Part shown: piece by piece, positions 11,600 to 23,458 of the stretch
Layout of the letters: each line of letters opens with the position of its first letter
How positions within the stretch are numbered: the stretch's first letter is position 1
DNA from: Phalacrocorax aristotelis
Lineage: Eukaryota > Chordata > Aves > Suliformes > Phalacrocoracidae
Direction of reading: 5' to 3'
DNA length: 64,000 nt
NCBI RefSeq assembly: GCF_949628215.1
Contig: NC_134277.1
Location: 104,301,463 to 104,365,462, forward strand
The notes under the pieces: model-generated
What the model was told of the DNA's origin: nothing
The model's input: only the letters and a program-made list of their open reading frames with translations
Databases searched by the model: none
Translations under genes and position numbers: made by a program

Positions 11600-14500
11600 C
11601 ATTTAAGCCATTAGCTATGAAAGATCAAATGCACAAACAGCTCTGTGAAGAATGGTTCCACCCTGTGCTCCCCTCCTCTTGCCTGGAAGCCAGTCTTTAA
11701 GGGGGACATAGCTTGACGAGGAAGAAAAGTATCTTCTCCCCATTTGCAATAAACCCTTTCCTGAAAGCTGGGAAATGGGAAGGCTGGGGAGGAAATCACG
11801 TCTGGGACACACATTGCCTGGCTGCATGCTTGAGCCACAACACTCTTGTGCTCCAGATGGGCAACACTAGCACTGGCTTTGCTTTTCATCTCTTTTTAAA
11901 AAGGGCTTCCTGCTCAGGTTCCTGAATACAAGGTTTTAGTCACCGACCTCTGAGAGAAGGTGCTGGGCTCTCCCTGCCATACTGAGCTGAATGTTAGGGC
12001 AGCCTCAGTTTGTTCCCTTAGCTTGCAGAGCCGCTTGATAGCATGGATCCACGTCCAATGATTGCTGCAGGTACTGGTGCCCACTGCAGGGCTCCAGGCA
12101 ACCCTCCAAGGCTCCCTGCAAACTGACCGTCGTCCAGATCCCTCCCTAGTAGTGGAATGCTACTGGGCAGCCTCACCAAACAACGCCAGGTTTTCAAAAT
12201 CTGACTCTTCACCACAAACCACACCAGGCACACCAATAGACTTTGCGTTGCATTTATCTGCTTGACCACATTGTATTCTTTATCTCAATCCATGATATGC
12301 AATTACATAGAAACTTCCCATGAAGCACTGAAAACTTAGAAGAAGCGTTTTCCTTCGCTACTTCTCTCTGGAAAAAACCATAACACACATATCTTTTGCT
12401 ATGCCTCTATCAGAATACAAACAAACTTTTTGTTTAGCACGTTTTTTGTATTTCTTGTATCTCAGGTCAATGTCTTAGACTACAGAAAAGCACATAGGAA
12501 CTAAAAAACATTCTGATGGCCCCTTACTTTCCCATGGTGCCTTCCCTCATTAAGGCTACAGAGATTAGGATTGTTTGTTTGTTTTTATGTTGATACCTAT
12601 AGGGAAACTGGCTGGGCAAGTAGATTGCCACAACAAAAACCTCCCTGAGGAGCACACACAACAACTCATGCAGGTAATTAATGGGGACTGAAGGTATTGG
12701 CATAATGAAATGGACCCAGTTTTCCTGTCACACTAAAGAAGTACAAGTTTCTCCACTTGCAATAAGTCTGCTTTCATCCACCTGATCACTCACTATTGGG
12801 GTACAGGAAAAGTTATTATTAAAAGTATTGCTAGAGGCAGCATATACCTCCACTTCCAAAGCACTAATTAAATGAAGAACTAATTTAGGAGAATCTAACT
12901 CTGGAACATTATAGACATAAGGCGTCCAGACTGTCCACTCAGTACTCTGTGAGTGATTACAGCTGAATATAAAGGTGTCAGAGATGTCAGATCCTTCATC
13001 GGTGTGCAGCCTTCCCAGCCATGTATAAACAGGCCTTTTATCTACCTAGACTTGCTCTTTCTTAGCGGGGAAGTGAGGAGGTATTGGAAAGATAATGCAA
13101 CTCACACAGCTGAGGCTTTACGTGAATCCTGCAAGCAAAGGGGTGAAAAAAAAGTGCTTTTTTCTCATAAATAGTGAGTTTTCAAAGAGCCACATTTCAA
13201 GCAAAAAAAAAAAAAGTGCCAGGCGGAAGTAGTATGACTGATTCCTTTTGAATTATCTCAGCATGGTGTCATCTTATCTGAAGATTCCGTTCGAGCCTGT
13301 GACTAGTAATTGGGCCTTAAACCGGCTAACAGATTTAGCGGGATCAAGCTCTCAAATTCAGAGCACTCTGAAAACATACAGAGAGTTTTTGATCTTTAAA
13401 CTGAAAGATAAATGGATGTTTTCCAGGTGACATGTGCCACTTCAAGTACTGATATAAGGGGTTTAGAGAGGGGGCTTTTTGGCATATGGTGCGTTCCTTT
13501 GTTAATAGTAAGATGTAAGTCAGTCTCTGCTCCTGCCAATCTTGGAAGCTCTCAGAATATTGATAAGCCTGTGAAAAATGAGTGACAAACCAAGTTTATA
13601 AATTTATGCATCCTTTGTCAGTATGCTTGATTTACCTGAAGTAACCAATTCTCCCTAATTGCAGGCTACAAGAAGGGTTTTTATACCATTTTGCTGTTTG
13701 TTAGTTTTGAGTTGCAAAATAGCTTAGTAGGTTTAAAGGACTCAGGATGACACATTAATTTCTACCAATACAGATAAAATAGTATTTGGAACAGATTAAT
13801 TACAATCTGTGGTTTTGCATTATAATCTTCTGCAGTGTGCAAAATTAAGATTTACTGTATTGCTTTTTTATGAAGCAAACAAGTTTCTGAACATTCCATA
13901 GTTTAAATCACCATATCTTTTAGATTTAGATCCAAACTTAAAGCAGGCTCCCAGATTCATAGACTACTTTGTCATTTTGTTACCCCAAATTCTTACATTC
14001 AATAATTTAGAAAGGCCAATAAACAGTGTGCCAGAACGTTAATTATATTTGATGGATGCAGACTCCAGTCATTCAAATTCAAAAGCAAACAGGTCCTTAT
14101 ATCTAAGTTTATGAACAGATTGTTATGCATTTCTGGATATATTAGCCTCATTTCTGTATTGACGCCTGTAAATGTAAGGGGATGAAAAACCTGTTCTATT
14201 GCAGACTGTGTGCTATTGAAAAAATTTCCTATTCCAATCCCCTTCTTTTTAATTTTAGTGCTAACTAATTATTTTCAGAATCTTTCTTCTACATCCTTAA
14301 GGACTGCTGGCCTGTTAGTGGCAGGGATTGTGTCATTAAAGCTCTTTTCCATATAAATCAAATTATTGGAAGGATCTAGAGGAGCATTTACTGCTGAGGC
14401 ACTCTCAGCTCCCTCTTAATGAGGTCAGAGAAGCTGAACTTGTTTTACATTTGGAAGAGATAATGCTAATCAACTGTTAGGGAGCATGGCTTCAAGGTGA

Positions 14501-16750
14501 CTGCTGTGTCCCAGTAAATCTGTGCCAGATTTGCACGTAGATAGATGTGGACCTCCAACACATTAAGAAAATGGAATGCATCATCTTAAATATTAATATT
14601 TTATGTTGATGACTCAATTACCTGTCATGTCCTATAGGAACATTTTCACAAAGCAAGCAATGTAATACAGCATAGTTTATTAATTTAATACTCAAAAATC
14701 TGGTGCTCCTGTTGTCAATGGAAAAAACCCTCAGATGTGTTTGGTACTTTTTAGTGTATTTCTGTTTGAAACCAATCAATGCATGAACTCACTTGCAGTT
14801 AAAGTCAACATTTTATTCTCCCATTTCTCAAATCCCTTCCTCAAAACTCCTATTAACTTTAAAAAAAATGAGGACTTCTGAACTGGGCTCAAGGTATTTA
14901 AATTCCATCTGTAGTGTCAGACAACTCCAAATAAAGCTTCCAAAAATTGTACACAGCTCTACAAACCTCCAGAAGTTCACAACAAGCCAAATTCCATTAA
15001 ACACTGTTGTTCAAAGGAACAGCAGACTAAAGCCTGGAGGCTAATAAACTCTGTCCATACTCTAGGAACATGTATTTACACATTCACTTATACCTTTCTC
15101 ATGAAACTTTTACTTTATTTCTGAAACCTGCTCCCTACCTGTCTTTCTCCCCAGTCTATCCACATTCAAGGTATCTTTATTCACATCTCTTTGTACTGAA
15201 GTTCTGTTGCCAGACAACAAAATTGGTAACCAGCATGTGCCTGAGCTCATGATGCAGTCTTCCCCCTTCTTGATTTGTACTTCTGAATCTATCCGGTCAG
15301 AATTAAAACTGCCTTAAAACAATCACAAGCAGCCCTTTGCCTCCTTGTACAAAGGTTTAGGATTCAGCTGACAACGCATTACGGGATTTCTGAAATAAAA
15401 ACAAGTTTCAAAGCTGTGCAAAAATAAAATCTTTTGCTTTCTTTTTATTAATTCTGTTTGACAACCTATTCCTGAAAATGATGACATGCAGCCTATGCTG
15501 TATTTTGAATTTGTATTGTATTCTTACAGCTTTGAACTTGAGTCTTCCAGCTAAGTGTTCAACACATACAATAGAGAAACCTAAAGAGATTCGCCTGGAA
15601 CCATTTCCAAGTGTCTTTTGTCTGATGCCTTTAATTTCTGCCATTTCCACAAATTAAAAAGTATCTTCCAGTGGCCTTGCAGAAATAGCTGCTCTTCTGC
15701 TAGAATTTTTACAGGTTGCTATTCACTCAAATAGTAAAGAGGTTAATGCAGAGGAATTTGCAAGCAGAGAGTTACCTTTTCCCACTCCATTTAGTGTTGT
15801 TATACTGTTGTGCCAACTTCCAAAAACTGGGAACCATCGCAGTGGCAACTGGAGAGTAAAGTTGAAATTAAAGGTCATTGCCTGCCAGCATTTTCTACGC
15901 TAACGTTGGAAGAACTACAGACTTAATACAAAAAGTAGAAGAGACTCAGTCCAGTCAACGTATAACTATCACATTATAAAGTGAAAGCCTGGTCATATTC
16001 CTGGGAAACTCCCTGAGTCCCCCTTACAGGGTTAGCTCCCCTCATGTGAATAACAGGAGAAAATAGGAGAGGGGGAGCAGAAAGAGCAGCAGTAGTAGAG
16101 AATATGGGAGGGAACAAAGGGCAGATATTCTGTACTCTGCATGTACTACTAAGTCCATCAAAAGAAACAGAATTTTTGCATCTAGAAGGTTTCTCATGAT
16201 GGACCAGTACACAACTGATAATGGAAGAGAGAAAAAATTTCAAGCCATTACTAACACAAGACAGTCTAAAACATCCCCTTATCAAATGCTTTTTCATAAA
16301 TAAAAAAATACTATACAGCATTCTAGCTTGCAAGAGTCTTTTGCAGCTGTTCTACTCCTTTAACACTTTAGTTAGTTTAGTTATATAGTTGCTTTCCAAG
16401 TTGCTGCAAGTCTGAGGAAGAGTTTAATAGGTTTTCTTGAAATTAAGAAGCAATATCTCAGAATTCTCCCTACTAGCATTTTAAAACAGTCCAAGAGAAG
16501 ACAGCATTTATTCTTAAGTCTCTAACCTTGGCTCTACTATTCACTACATGGACATTAAATCTATTAAGTAGTTCAGAAATGTGAAATTTAATTTCATTCT
16601 GTATCTAGCAGCTATCTTGAAATTCAGGAATTAGCTACAATTTCACATGTATTAGCAGCTCAGATTTGGAATTCTGTTTACTTACTCTGTCCAAAAGAGC
16701 AAGAAAAGTCATCTAAAGATTTACCTTTTAAATAAAGTGCTAAACATAAC

Positions 16751-17966
16751 AGAATCACAGAATCACAGGTTGGAAGGGACCTCAGGGATCATCTAGTCCA
16801 ACCTTTCTGGGAAGAGCACAGTCTAGACAAGATGGCCCAGCACCCTGTCCAGGGGACTCTTGAAGGTGTCCAACGTGGCCGAGTCAACCACTTCCCTGGG
16901 GAGATTATTCCAATGGTTGACTGTCCTCACTGTGAAAAATTTCCCTCTGGTGTCAAATCAGAATCTCCCCAAGAGCAACTTGTGTCCATTCCCCCTTGTC
17001 CTCTCCATGTGACTCCTCGTAAAAAGGGAGTCTCCATCTTCTTTGTAGCTACCCCTTAAGTACTGGTACGCGGTGATGAGATCCCCTCTGAGCCTCCTTT
17101 TCTCAAGGCTGAACAAACCCAGCTCTCCCAGCCTATCCTCATATGGCAGCTTCCCAGTCCTTTGATCATCCTGGTGGCCTTTCTCGGGACCCCTTCCAGC
17201 CTGTCCACATCCTTTTTGTAGAGCGGGGACCAGAACTGGACACAGTACTCCAGGTGTGGCCTGACATGCGCTGAGTACAGTGGGATAATGACTTCTTTAT
17301 CTCTGCTGGCGATGCCCTTGTTGATGCAACCCAGCACCCTGTTGGCCTTCTTGGCCGCAGCAGCACACTGTTCGCTCATGTTGAGCTTTCTGTCCACCAG
17401 GACCCCCAGGCCCCTTTCCACAGAGCTGCTCTCCAGCCAGGTGGATCCCAGCCTGTGCTGCACTCCCAGATTATGTTTTCCCAGGTGCATGACCTTACAC
17501 TTCTCCTTGTTGACCTTCGTAAGGTTCTTGCTGGCCCACTCCTCCAGCCTATCCAGATCTCCCTGCAGAGCAGCTCTCCCTTCTGGGGTGTCTACTTCCC
17601 CACTCAACTTGGTGTCATCAGCAAACTTCATCAGGCTACACTTGATGCCGGTATCCAGATCGCTTATAAAGATATTGAGTAACATTGGGCCCAATATCGA
17701 TCCCTGGGGGACTCCACTAGCGACAGGTTGCCAGTTTGAGAAAGAGCTATTTACCACCACCCTTTGGGTGCGGCCTGTCAGCCAGTTCCCCACCCACTGC
17801 ACAGAAGACTTGTCTAGGCCATAACGGATCAATTTCTCCAGGAGGAGACTATGGGGGACTGTATCAAAGGCCTTGGAGAAGTCCAGGTAGACAATGTCCA
17901 CTGCCCGCCCCATGTCAACCAGGCAAGTCACTTTGTCATAGAAGGCCACCAGGTTTGTCATCCTGA
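16751..17966 (-). mobile_element. CR1 LINE, 5'-truncated, minus strand
   Basis: The left edge reads as the reverse complement of a CR1 3' end: CAGAATCACAG motifs, then GGTTGGAAGGGACCTCAGG and GATCATCTAGTCCAACC. From there to about 17,966 the minus strand encodes the C-terminal half of a CR1 ORF2 reverse transcriptase. Similarity stops abruptly near 17,966, as expected of truncated target-primed insertion. It sits between CNDP1 and CNDP2, in the same orientation as both. Confidence 0.93.
17056..17961 (-). pseudogene. CR1 reverse-transcriptase fragment (ORF2, C-terminal part)
   Basis: This 301-codon open frame carries classical LINE reverse-transcriptase blocks in order: YLDFSKAFDTVPH, SGVPQGSILGP and the catalytic FADD motif, followed by the CR1 thumb-like region ([37 protein letters not shown]). 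The endonuclease and N-terminal reverse-transcriptase blocks are absent because the element is 5'-truncated. Near 17,130 the frame slips: the usual CR1 tail, including [14 protein letters not shown], continues in another frame toward 16,800. The core has few stops, which suggests moderate age. It is not expected to be functional. Confidence 0.9.
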
Positions 17967-20900
17967 TGTATGTCTTTATTTATGTACAGATAGTAACAGC
18001 AGCCTTCGAAGGATCTGTCCTTAAATGCTATTCATACATATTGCTCATGAACTCTTAAACTTTATTAAGGCTGGTCAGTCAGTACAGACCAGCTGACTGA
18101 CAACTGTTGAGCACATTATTCGCAAGCAACTGCTAACACAGAAGCATCTCTATATGAAGTCTTGCTTGAGTATCTAATAACTGAACATATTTAACTTTCA
18201 AATAATATTTGGCACTTTGTGCTGTGGGTCAAATTTGTTGCTATAGATCATAGCTATTTAGTTACTCTTAAATTTATCTTGGTGCAGTTAGCATTTACTT
18301 GTGAAGGGACCACACATCCTCACAATCCAAATGCACTGCATACAGGTCGGCTGCTTTCCCAAAGGAGAACATAGCACAATAGCAATGACAAAAGCAGCTG
18401 TTCAGCTGCATTCATGATCTCATTTTTCAGTCTAAAAGGCAGAAATACAAGAGGTCCATGGGCTGTCTCCATGATTGAGATGAACATAAGCCTGCCCAGA
18501 CAGGAGGAGGACACTGCATACCAATGTGTCAGCATCGGCTGGCACATTTCTTTGGCATGCATTTTAAGCAATCCTCAAGAAATCTCAGAATCACTAAGGA
18601 TATGCAAAATTAATAGAAAAATGAATATTTAAAAGTACTAGCAAAACACATCCTAGCATTCAGGGTCTGTCATAACCTAACATCATGAGGTAGAATGGTA
18701 TGATCATGCTAGCAAGAGACTAGAATCAAAATTATCCACTCCTAAGCTTTCATGTGTAGCCTAAGCAGATTCCCTGAAGAGTGATTTAAATCCCCTGCAT
18801 AATTTCATTAATTACCGGGAAAGTGATTTATTCAGATTGACTCCTCATAATGTAAAAGCGTATTTAACACGAGTCTATTCTATTTTAATTGAATGTGTTC
18901 AGATGACACTAAAAAAAAATTGTAATGTTTTTAAGCTAGTGCTTTGACAGAATGAACAAACTTGCATACTTTATCTAGATTAGCTCTGTGTTATCTCCAC
19001 TCTTCACATGGCTTCAAGGTGAAAAATCACAAAGCTGAAGTTCTTGAAGTTAAAACAGTCTATCATGTAACCTTATGGAAAAATAAGTTTTGATTTAGTT
19101 ACTACATCCAAACTCATTATGCTAAACCAAAGTCTGTTCTGCAAGTTAAAAAGAGTTTCAAATTAGGAAACATTGTGCTCGATAAACCTAAAATGGATTG
19201 CCACATAGTTGAAAGTCAGGGCTCTTTTTTAATGTGCATGCTATTGTTTCCCAGTACAGCAAAAATAAAGAGAAGTGACATTTTAAAAGGCACTTAGGAC
19301 TTGTTCATTTAGGGATAATAGCTTGTAATAACTCCAGCTGCTCTTTTAAGTGCATGTTCTGTACCAAAATGCACTCTCATGGATTTCCCCAAAACACAAG
19401 AAATCTAGTGAGCAATGAGGTATTACAAGCCAGAAATGTGCTTTCTCACTTTTGCAGTAGTTTCACCCTGTGGACAAGTGATTGTAAACTATATGTTGTA
19501 GATTGCCCTCCAGTCTTGGGGTGGGAGAACTAGAAGTACAAGGCATCTTGACTTGTGAACAGCAGCGTGCCACTAACCAAGAGATTTCCCAATTTCCTAT
19601 CGGGAATAAAGTTATTATTCCACGTTAGGAAACAGGACAGAGAATGTGTTTTGCTTTTCTGGCATATAGATATTCTTTTTTTTTTTTCCCCCCAGCTGCC
19701 TATTTATGAAGCCACCTTTCCTTCTGCAAGTAATGGACCCAGGTCCTCAAAATTAGTTTCCAGGAAACCGCTGCTGCTGACTTAAGTTGCTTAAGCAAGG
19801 GAGAAAATAGTTAAGTGAGAATTTAAAAACCTCCTCCTCATTTTTAATAAAACACCAGCTTTCAAAAAGCAGTGTTGGGCAGTTCCATCAAGTTTGACTG
19901 AAAGGGAATCTGGACATGAAAAGCAAAATTATCTTGGGGTTGCAGGGCACAGAGAAGGTAGATGTGATCCAACTACTTCTACTTTAGTATTTGAAGGAGT
20001 TTAGCATACTGTGACATAACTTAGCTGAACAGGAGCTTGCAAAAAACAATTTCACCAGTTTACAGCCACATGCCGTTTGTGTCAACTGGCAGTAAGCTGG
20101 GCTCCTACCTGGTTTACCCCTAGGAGGCAAGTGGTAGACAAATAAAAGACCATCTTGAAGCAATAGTCTAAGCAATAAATAAGTCTAAGCTAAGCAGGCA
20201 TGTGTTGGTATCCCTGATAAGCCCAGCCAAGATTCAGAGACTCATCAGGTTAGAGAATTTCATAGCCACATTCCTTTTGATAGCCTTGCTTATGCTTGCT
20301 TGTAAGTAGAGCTGGCACACCTCTACTCAGGAAAACTGGAGATTATAGCTGTTCATATTTGTAAAGCTGTTCCAGGCATAACTCCACCCCAGACAGACTA
20401 TGGTAACCGAGGGCGAAGACCATGAGGAAGAAACTGCAAAACCAGGCAGAATATTTTTCCAGTGCTTACCATCACATAGGAGTTACTTAGCACAGTAAAA
20501 ATACATAGCAGCTACTTAGGCTAACCAAAGCCATCTGCTGTCTTGCCCTCCTCCTAGCAGAGGATTGGTCTGGATGTTAAGTCAGTTCACTTAGGACTCT
20601 TAATGAGCATCAACTGAGGGATATTAAATTTTACAAACTTTCATGTTATATATTAAGTGGAGCTGGCCAAGCCTTCCAGTAAACTGACACACAAAAAAAA
20701 AAGACACTAAGAAGTTCTGTGTGGAAAATACCAAGCAGCCTGTATACACCCAGCAGATGGTGCTGTGAGGTTCTGTGCTTCCTGGCACATTTTAGTTTTC
20801 ATTTTTAGCTCACACTATGTCAGGCACTTCTGTGTTACAATAGTGCTGTTATTCAAACAACTTGGGCTAAACAAACTCTTCATAAAACACACAAGCATTC

Positions 20901-22837
20901 TAAGATGTATCAAACCAAATCTCTGCAGCAGATACTAGTTTTCTAGAAGTCTTCAAGGAGTCAGGTCTGAAGCAGGCAGGCTACAGAAATAAGCTGGTAC
21001 CACTAGTCATTTCTGCCTGCTGTTGTTCATTCAAGCCAAGTACTACTGCTTTTGTGGTCATGTTAGGTAGGGACAAGAGAGATTACAGCTAAAGCAAGCT
21101 CTACTGTAACAAGGTAACAAATATTGATGATTTCCAGCTTTAAAGTTATACATCTAAACAAATTTGAAACCCCATTAAGTGTCAAAGGGCCCATTACTTC
21201 AGCAATTTACTCCTGCGTGCTTAAATAGGTCCCTGCATTTTGCTCAGGCCAATGTCCCATTTTAATCTCCTTTTCACAGGGTTCTGGCACTCACCCCATG
21301 CCAAAACACTTCCACTGTCTATCCAACAGGATCTGTTTCCCAGCCTCTCCTACAAACCCCTTAACACACTTTATGTTTTGGGCATCCTTCACAACTCAGC
21401 CATGCTATGCTTATTCAGGAAGCGCAGGATCTGATGCAGTGCCTTCCATGCAGAACTTGAGACAATTAAGCGATTCTCACAAAGAGTTACAAATGAAATA
21501 GGACAGCTACAGACATACTCACTTTCTCAACACAGGTCATGACATTATCAGCTTTTCTCCTGCCTAAATAAGCTTTTTCTCTATATCATGAGAAACTAGT
21601 TTTACCCCAGTCCAGGAACTAGTCTTTTGTAAGTTTTGATACTTTTAAAATCAATAGGTAGAAAATAAGCAATATAAACTCACCAACAGTGATGGAATTG
21701 TCTTTTTGTGTAAGTTAGCCCATTGGGAAAGTCTGAGGAGTCAATTCAATAACTGAGGAAGCTGCTTTAACACATTGACTGCTAGGACTAGTTATCCTGT
21801 ATAACTAATTGATCCTAGCATACAGATGACCTTCAACTATTCAGGCATGCTAGTCTTGTCCTAGATACAGACTGCATGTGGTGTCAAAGTAATTCCACTG
21901 TCCCTGAAAGGGGAGGACCTAGCAGCCCACTACCATGTTTGTACAGATGCTTGCTGCTAGCAAGTACTGACACAGGTATATGACATGGGTCTCACCCTGT
22001 ACCCCAGCTGCAAGTACAAAGCTTAATGGTACCAGATTGTCTTGAGCCATCAACTCCCATGACAAACCAACCAGAACAAAAACAAACAAGGCAGAGAAGC
22101 TTTAGAAGCTTCACAGTGAGAAGACTCCTCCCTGCCCTGAGAGCCATCCACTGTGAAGCAACATTGAAAGCCAGATCAACAAGACATTCCTGCCTTCTGC
22201 TCCCCCAAGGGAACAAGCATCACATGCTTTTCACCTATCTGCCAGGCTACAGGGCTGCATCATGCTCTCAGGCAGTGCCCAGAATAAAGCACCATCACTT
22301 GAAATGCTTACCTAGCTTAACCTGCTAGTGCTGGACAGGGAATTCAGTAACACCGAGCCAAATTCAGTTCAAATTAGCAGACATTTATGAGGGTTTGGTT
22401 TTTGTCATGATATCAGAGTGTTGGAGTTGAATGTCTCCAAAAAGACAGCTTGAAGTTGGATGTCAGTCAGTAGTTGCAGTGAGCAATGCTCTTCTCTCCC
22501 CACTTACGCCTAAAATTCCACCCACTCCCTTGCAGTATTCATCAGTTGTGCTACAGTGTGATGACCTGGCTTAAAGAGCCAAAAGGGAATGTTTTCTGAC
22601 CTTGTTTTCCCTCAGCAGAGCAGGATTTAACAACATGTGCTTCAAGACAACAAGCTGTTACAGAGCCAGAGCCTAGGGAATAAGAATTTGGATTCCTAGG
22701 AAGTACAGTCTGTGTAGCCATGTTGCTCATCTGCCTCTATAGCCATAGAAGATATCCTCCCAAGTTACCCAAGGTTGCTGTCCCTCCCAAGTCATTATTT
22801 AATCCTTAGAGACCAAGAGCCAAAGTCTAGAGCATGA
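17967..22837. other. Intergenic stretch between CR1 and the CNDP2 3' end
   Basis: I see no coding exon, RNA gene or recognisable repeat family here. Open frames are short and lack splice context. A poly(T) run occurs near 19,677. CNDP2 3' UTR could extend into the right end if a more distal poly(A) site is used. Confidence 0.55.
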
Positions 22838-22843
22838 TTTATT
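22838..22843 (-). terminator. CNDP2: Candidate CNDP2 poly(A) signal (AATAAA)
   Basis: The plus strand reads TTTATT here, which is AATAAA in gene orientation, about 615 nt beyond the CNDP2 stop codon. It is the nearest canonical hexamer I found downstream. Transcript data would be needed to confirm use. Confidence 0.4.
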
Positions 22844-22899
22844 GTTCTTTTCAGGGAATACAAAGGCAGCTTTACAAAAAGATGGCCAGTAGTCATTAC

Positions 22900-22933
22900 C
22901 ACAGTGAATTTACTTATAGCCTAATTCACTGTG
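22900..22933 (-). other. Perfect 11-bp hairpin in the presumed CNDP2 3' UTR
   Basis: CACAGTGAATT and its exact complement AATTCACTGTG flank a 12-nt loop. The hairpin lies about 60 nt upstream of the candidate AATAAA in gene orientation. Function is unknown. Confidence 0.5.
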
Positions 22934-23458
22934 AACTGAAACCTGCAGGCAGGTATAAGCTGTAAGAGACAAACTGTTCTTCAAAGTGACTCAGTTAGCA
23001 AGATAGATGCCTCACTACAGCTTGAGCACATTCCAGTATAACCCCATAATCTGTCACTTTGGCTACTTCTAGGACATATCCAAGAATAAGAACCTTAAAT
23101 TTGGCTGGCAGTTCTGCAACTGATGTGGCTGCTTAAACCATTGAGAGCAAACTGTTCCTCCTGCTTTACAGGAAAAGTAGATAAATACAGCAAACCACAA
23201 CTTGAGTGATACAGAGGGGACAAAGACACAGTTCAGGACTGCTGGCCAGATAAGGTATAGTCTGTGTCATTTGAAGTAAGCATTTAAAGAAATTTTTGGT
23301 ATACAGTGTTTTTGTCAAGTGGAACTGCATGCTTCCCTGTCCCCCACCAAAGCAGTGGAGTGTTGGTGGAAAAGGGGAGCCAAGTAAGACTTTAATTGAT
23401 GACATTTTATAAGAAAATTCAGACTTCTGATCCAGAGCCAGAAGGTAGGGTGTCTCAC

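Larger units (their letters stand above)
2333..16746. other. Gene-poor stretch upstream of CNDP1 (5' intron or intergenic)
   Basis: About 14 kb lie between the CNDP1 exons and the next CR1 element. I see no confirmed coding exons. The contents I can name are listed separately: two exon-like segments near 6.6 and 7.1 kb, a weak LINE fossil near 8.7 kb, a TA/CA tract at 10.6 kb and an AAT microsatellite at 11.5 kb. Homopolymer runs occur at about 3,888, 8,549 and 13,204. Part of this is probably CNDP1 5' intron if that gene has a distant first exon. Confidence 0.5.

Noticed and set aside
17288-17824. 178-codon plus-strand open frame
   Set aside because: It is antisense to the CR1 reverse-transcriptase frame and has no independent features.
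21780-21820. Imperfect inverted repeat around GCTAGGA...TCCTAGC
   Set aside because: Arms need gaps to pair, and it is weak compared with the hairpins reported.
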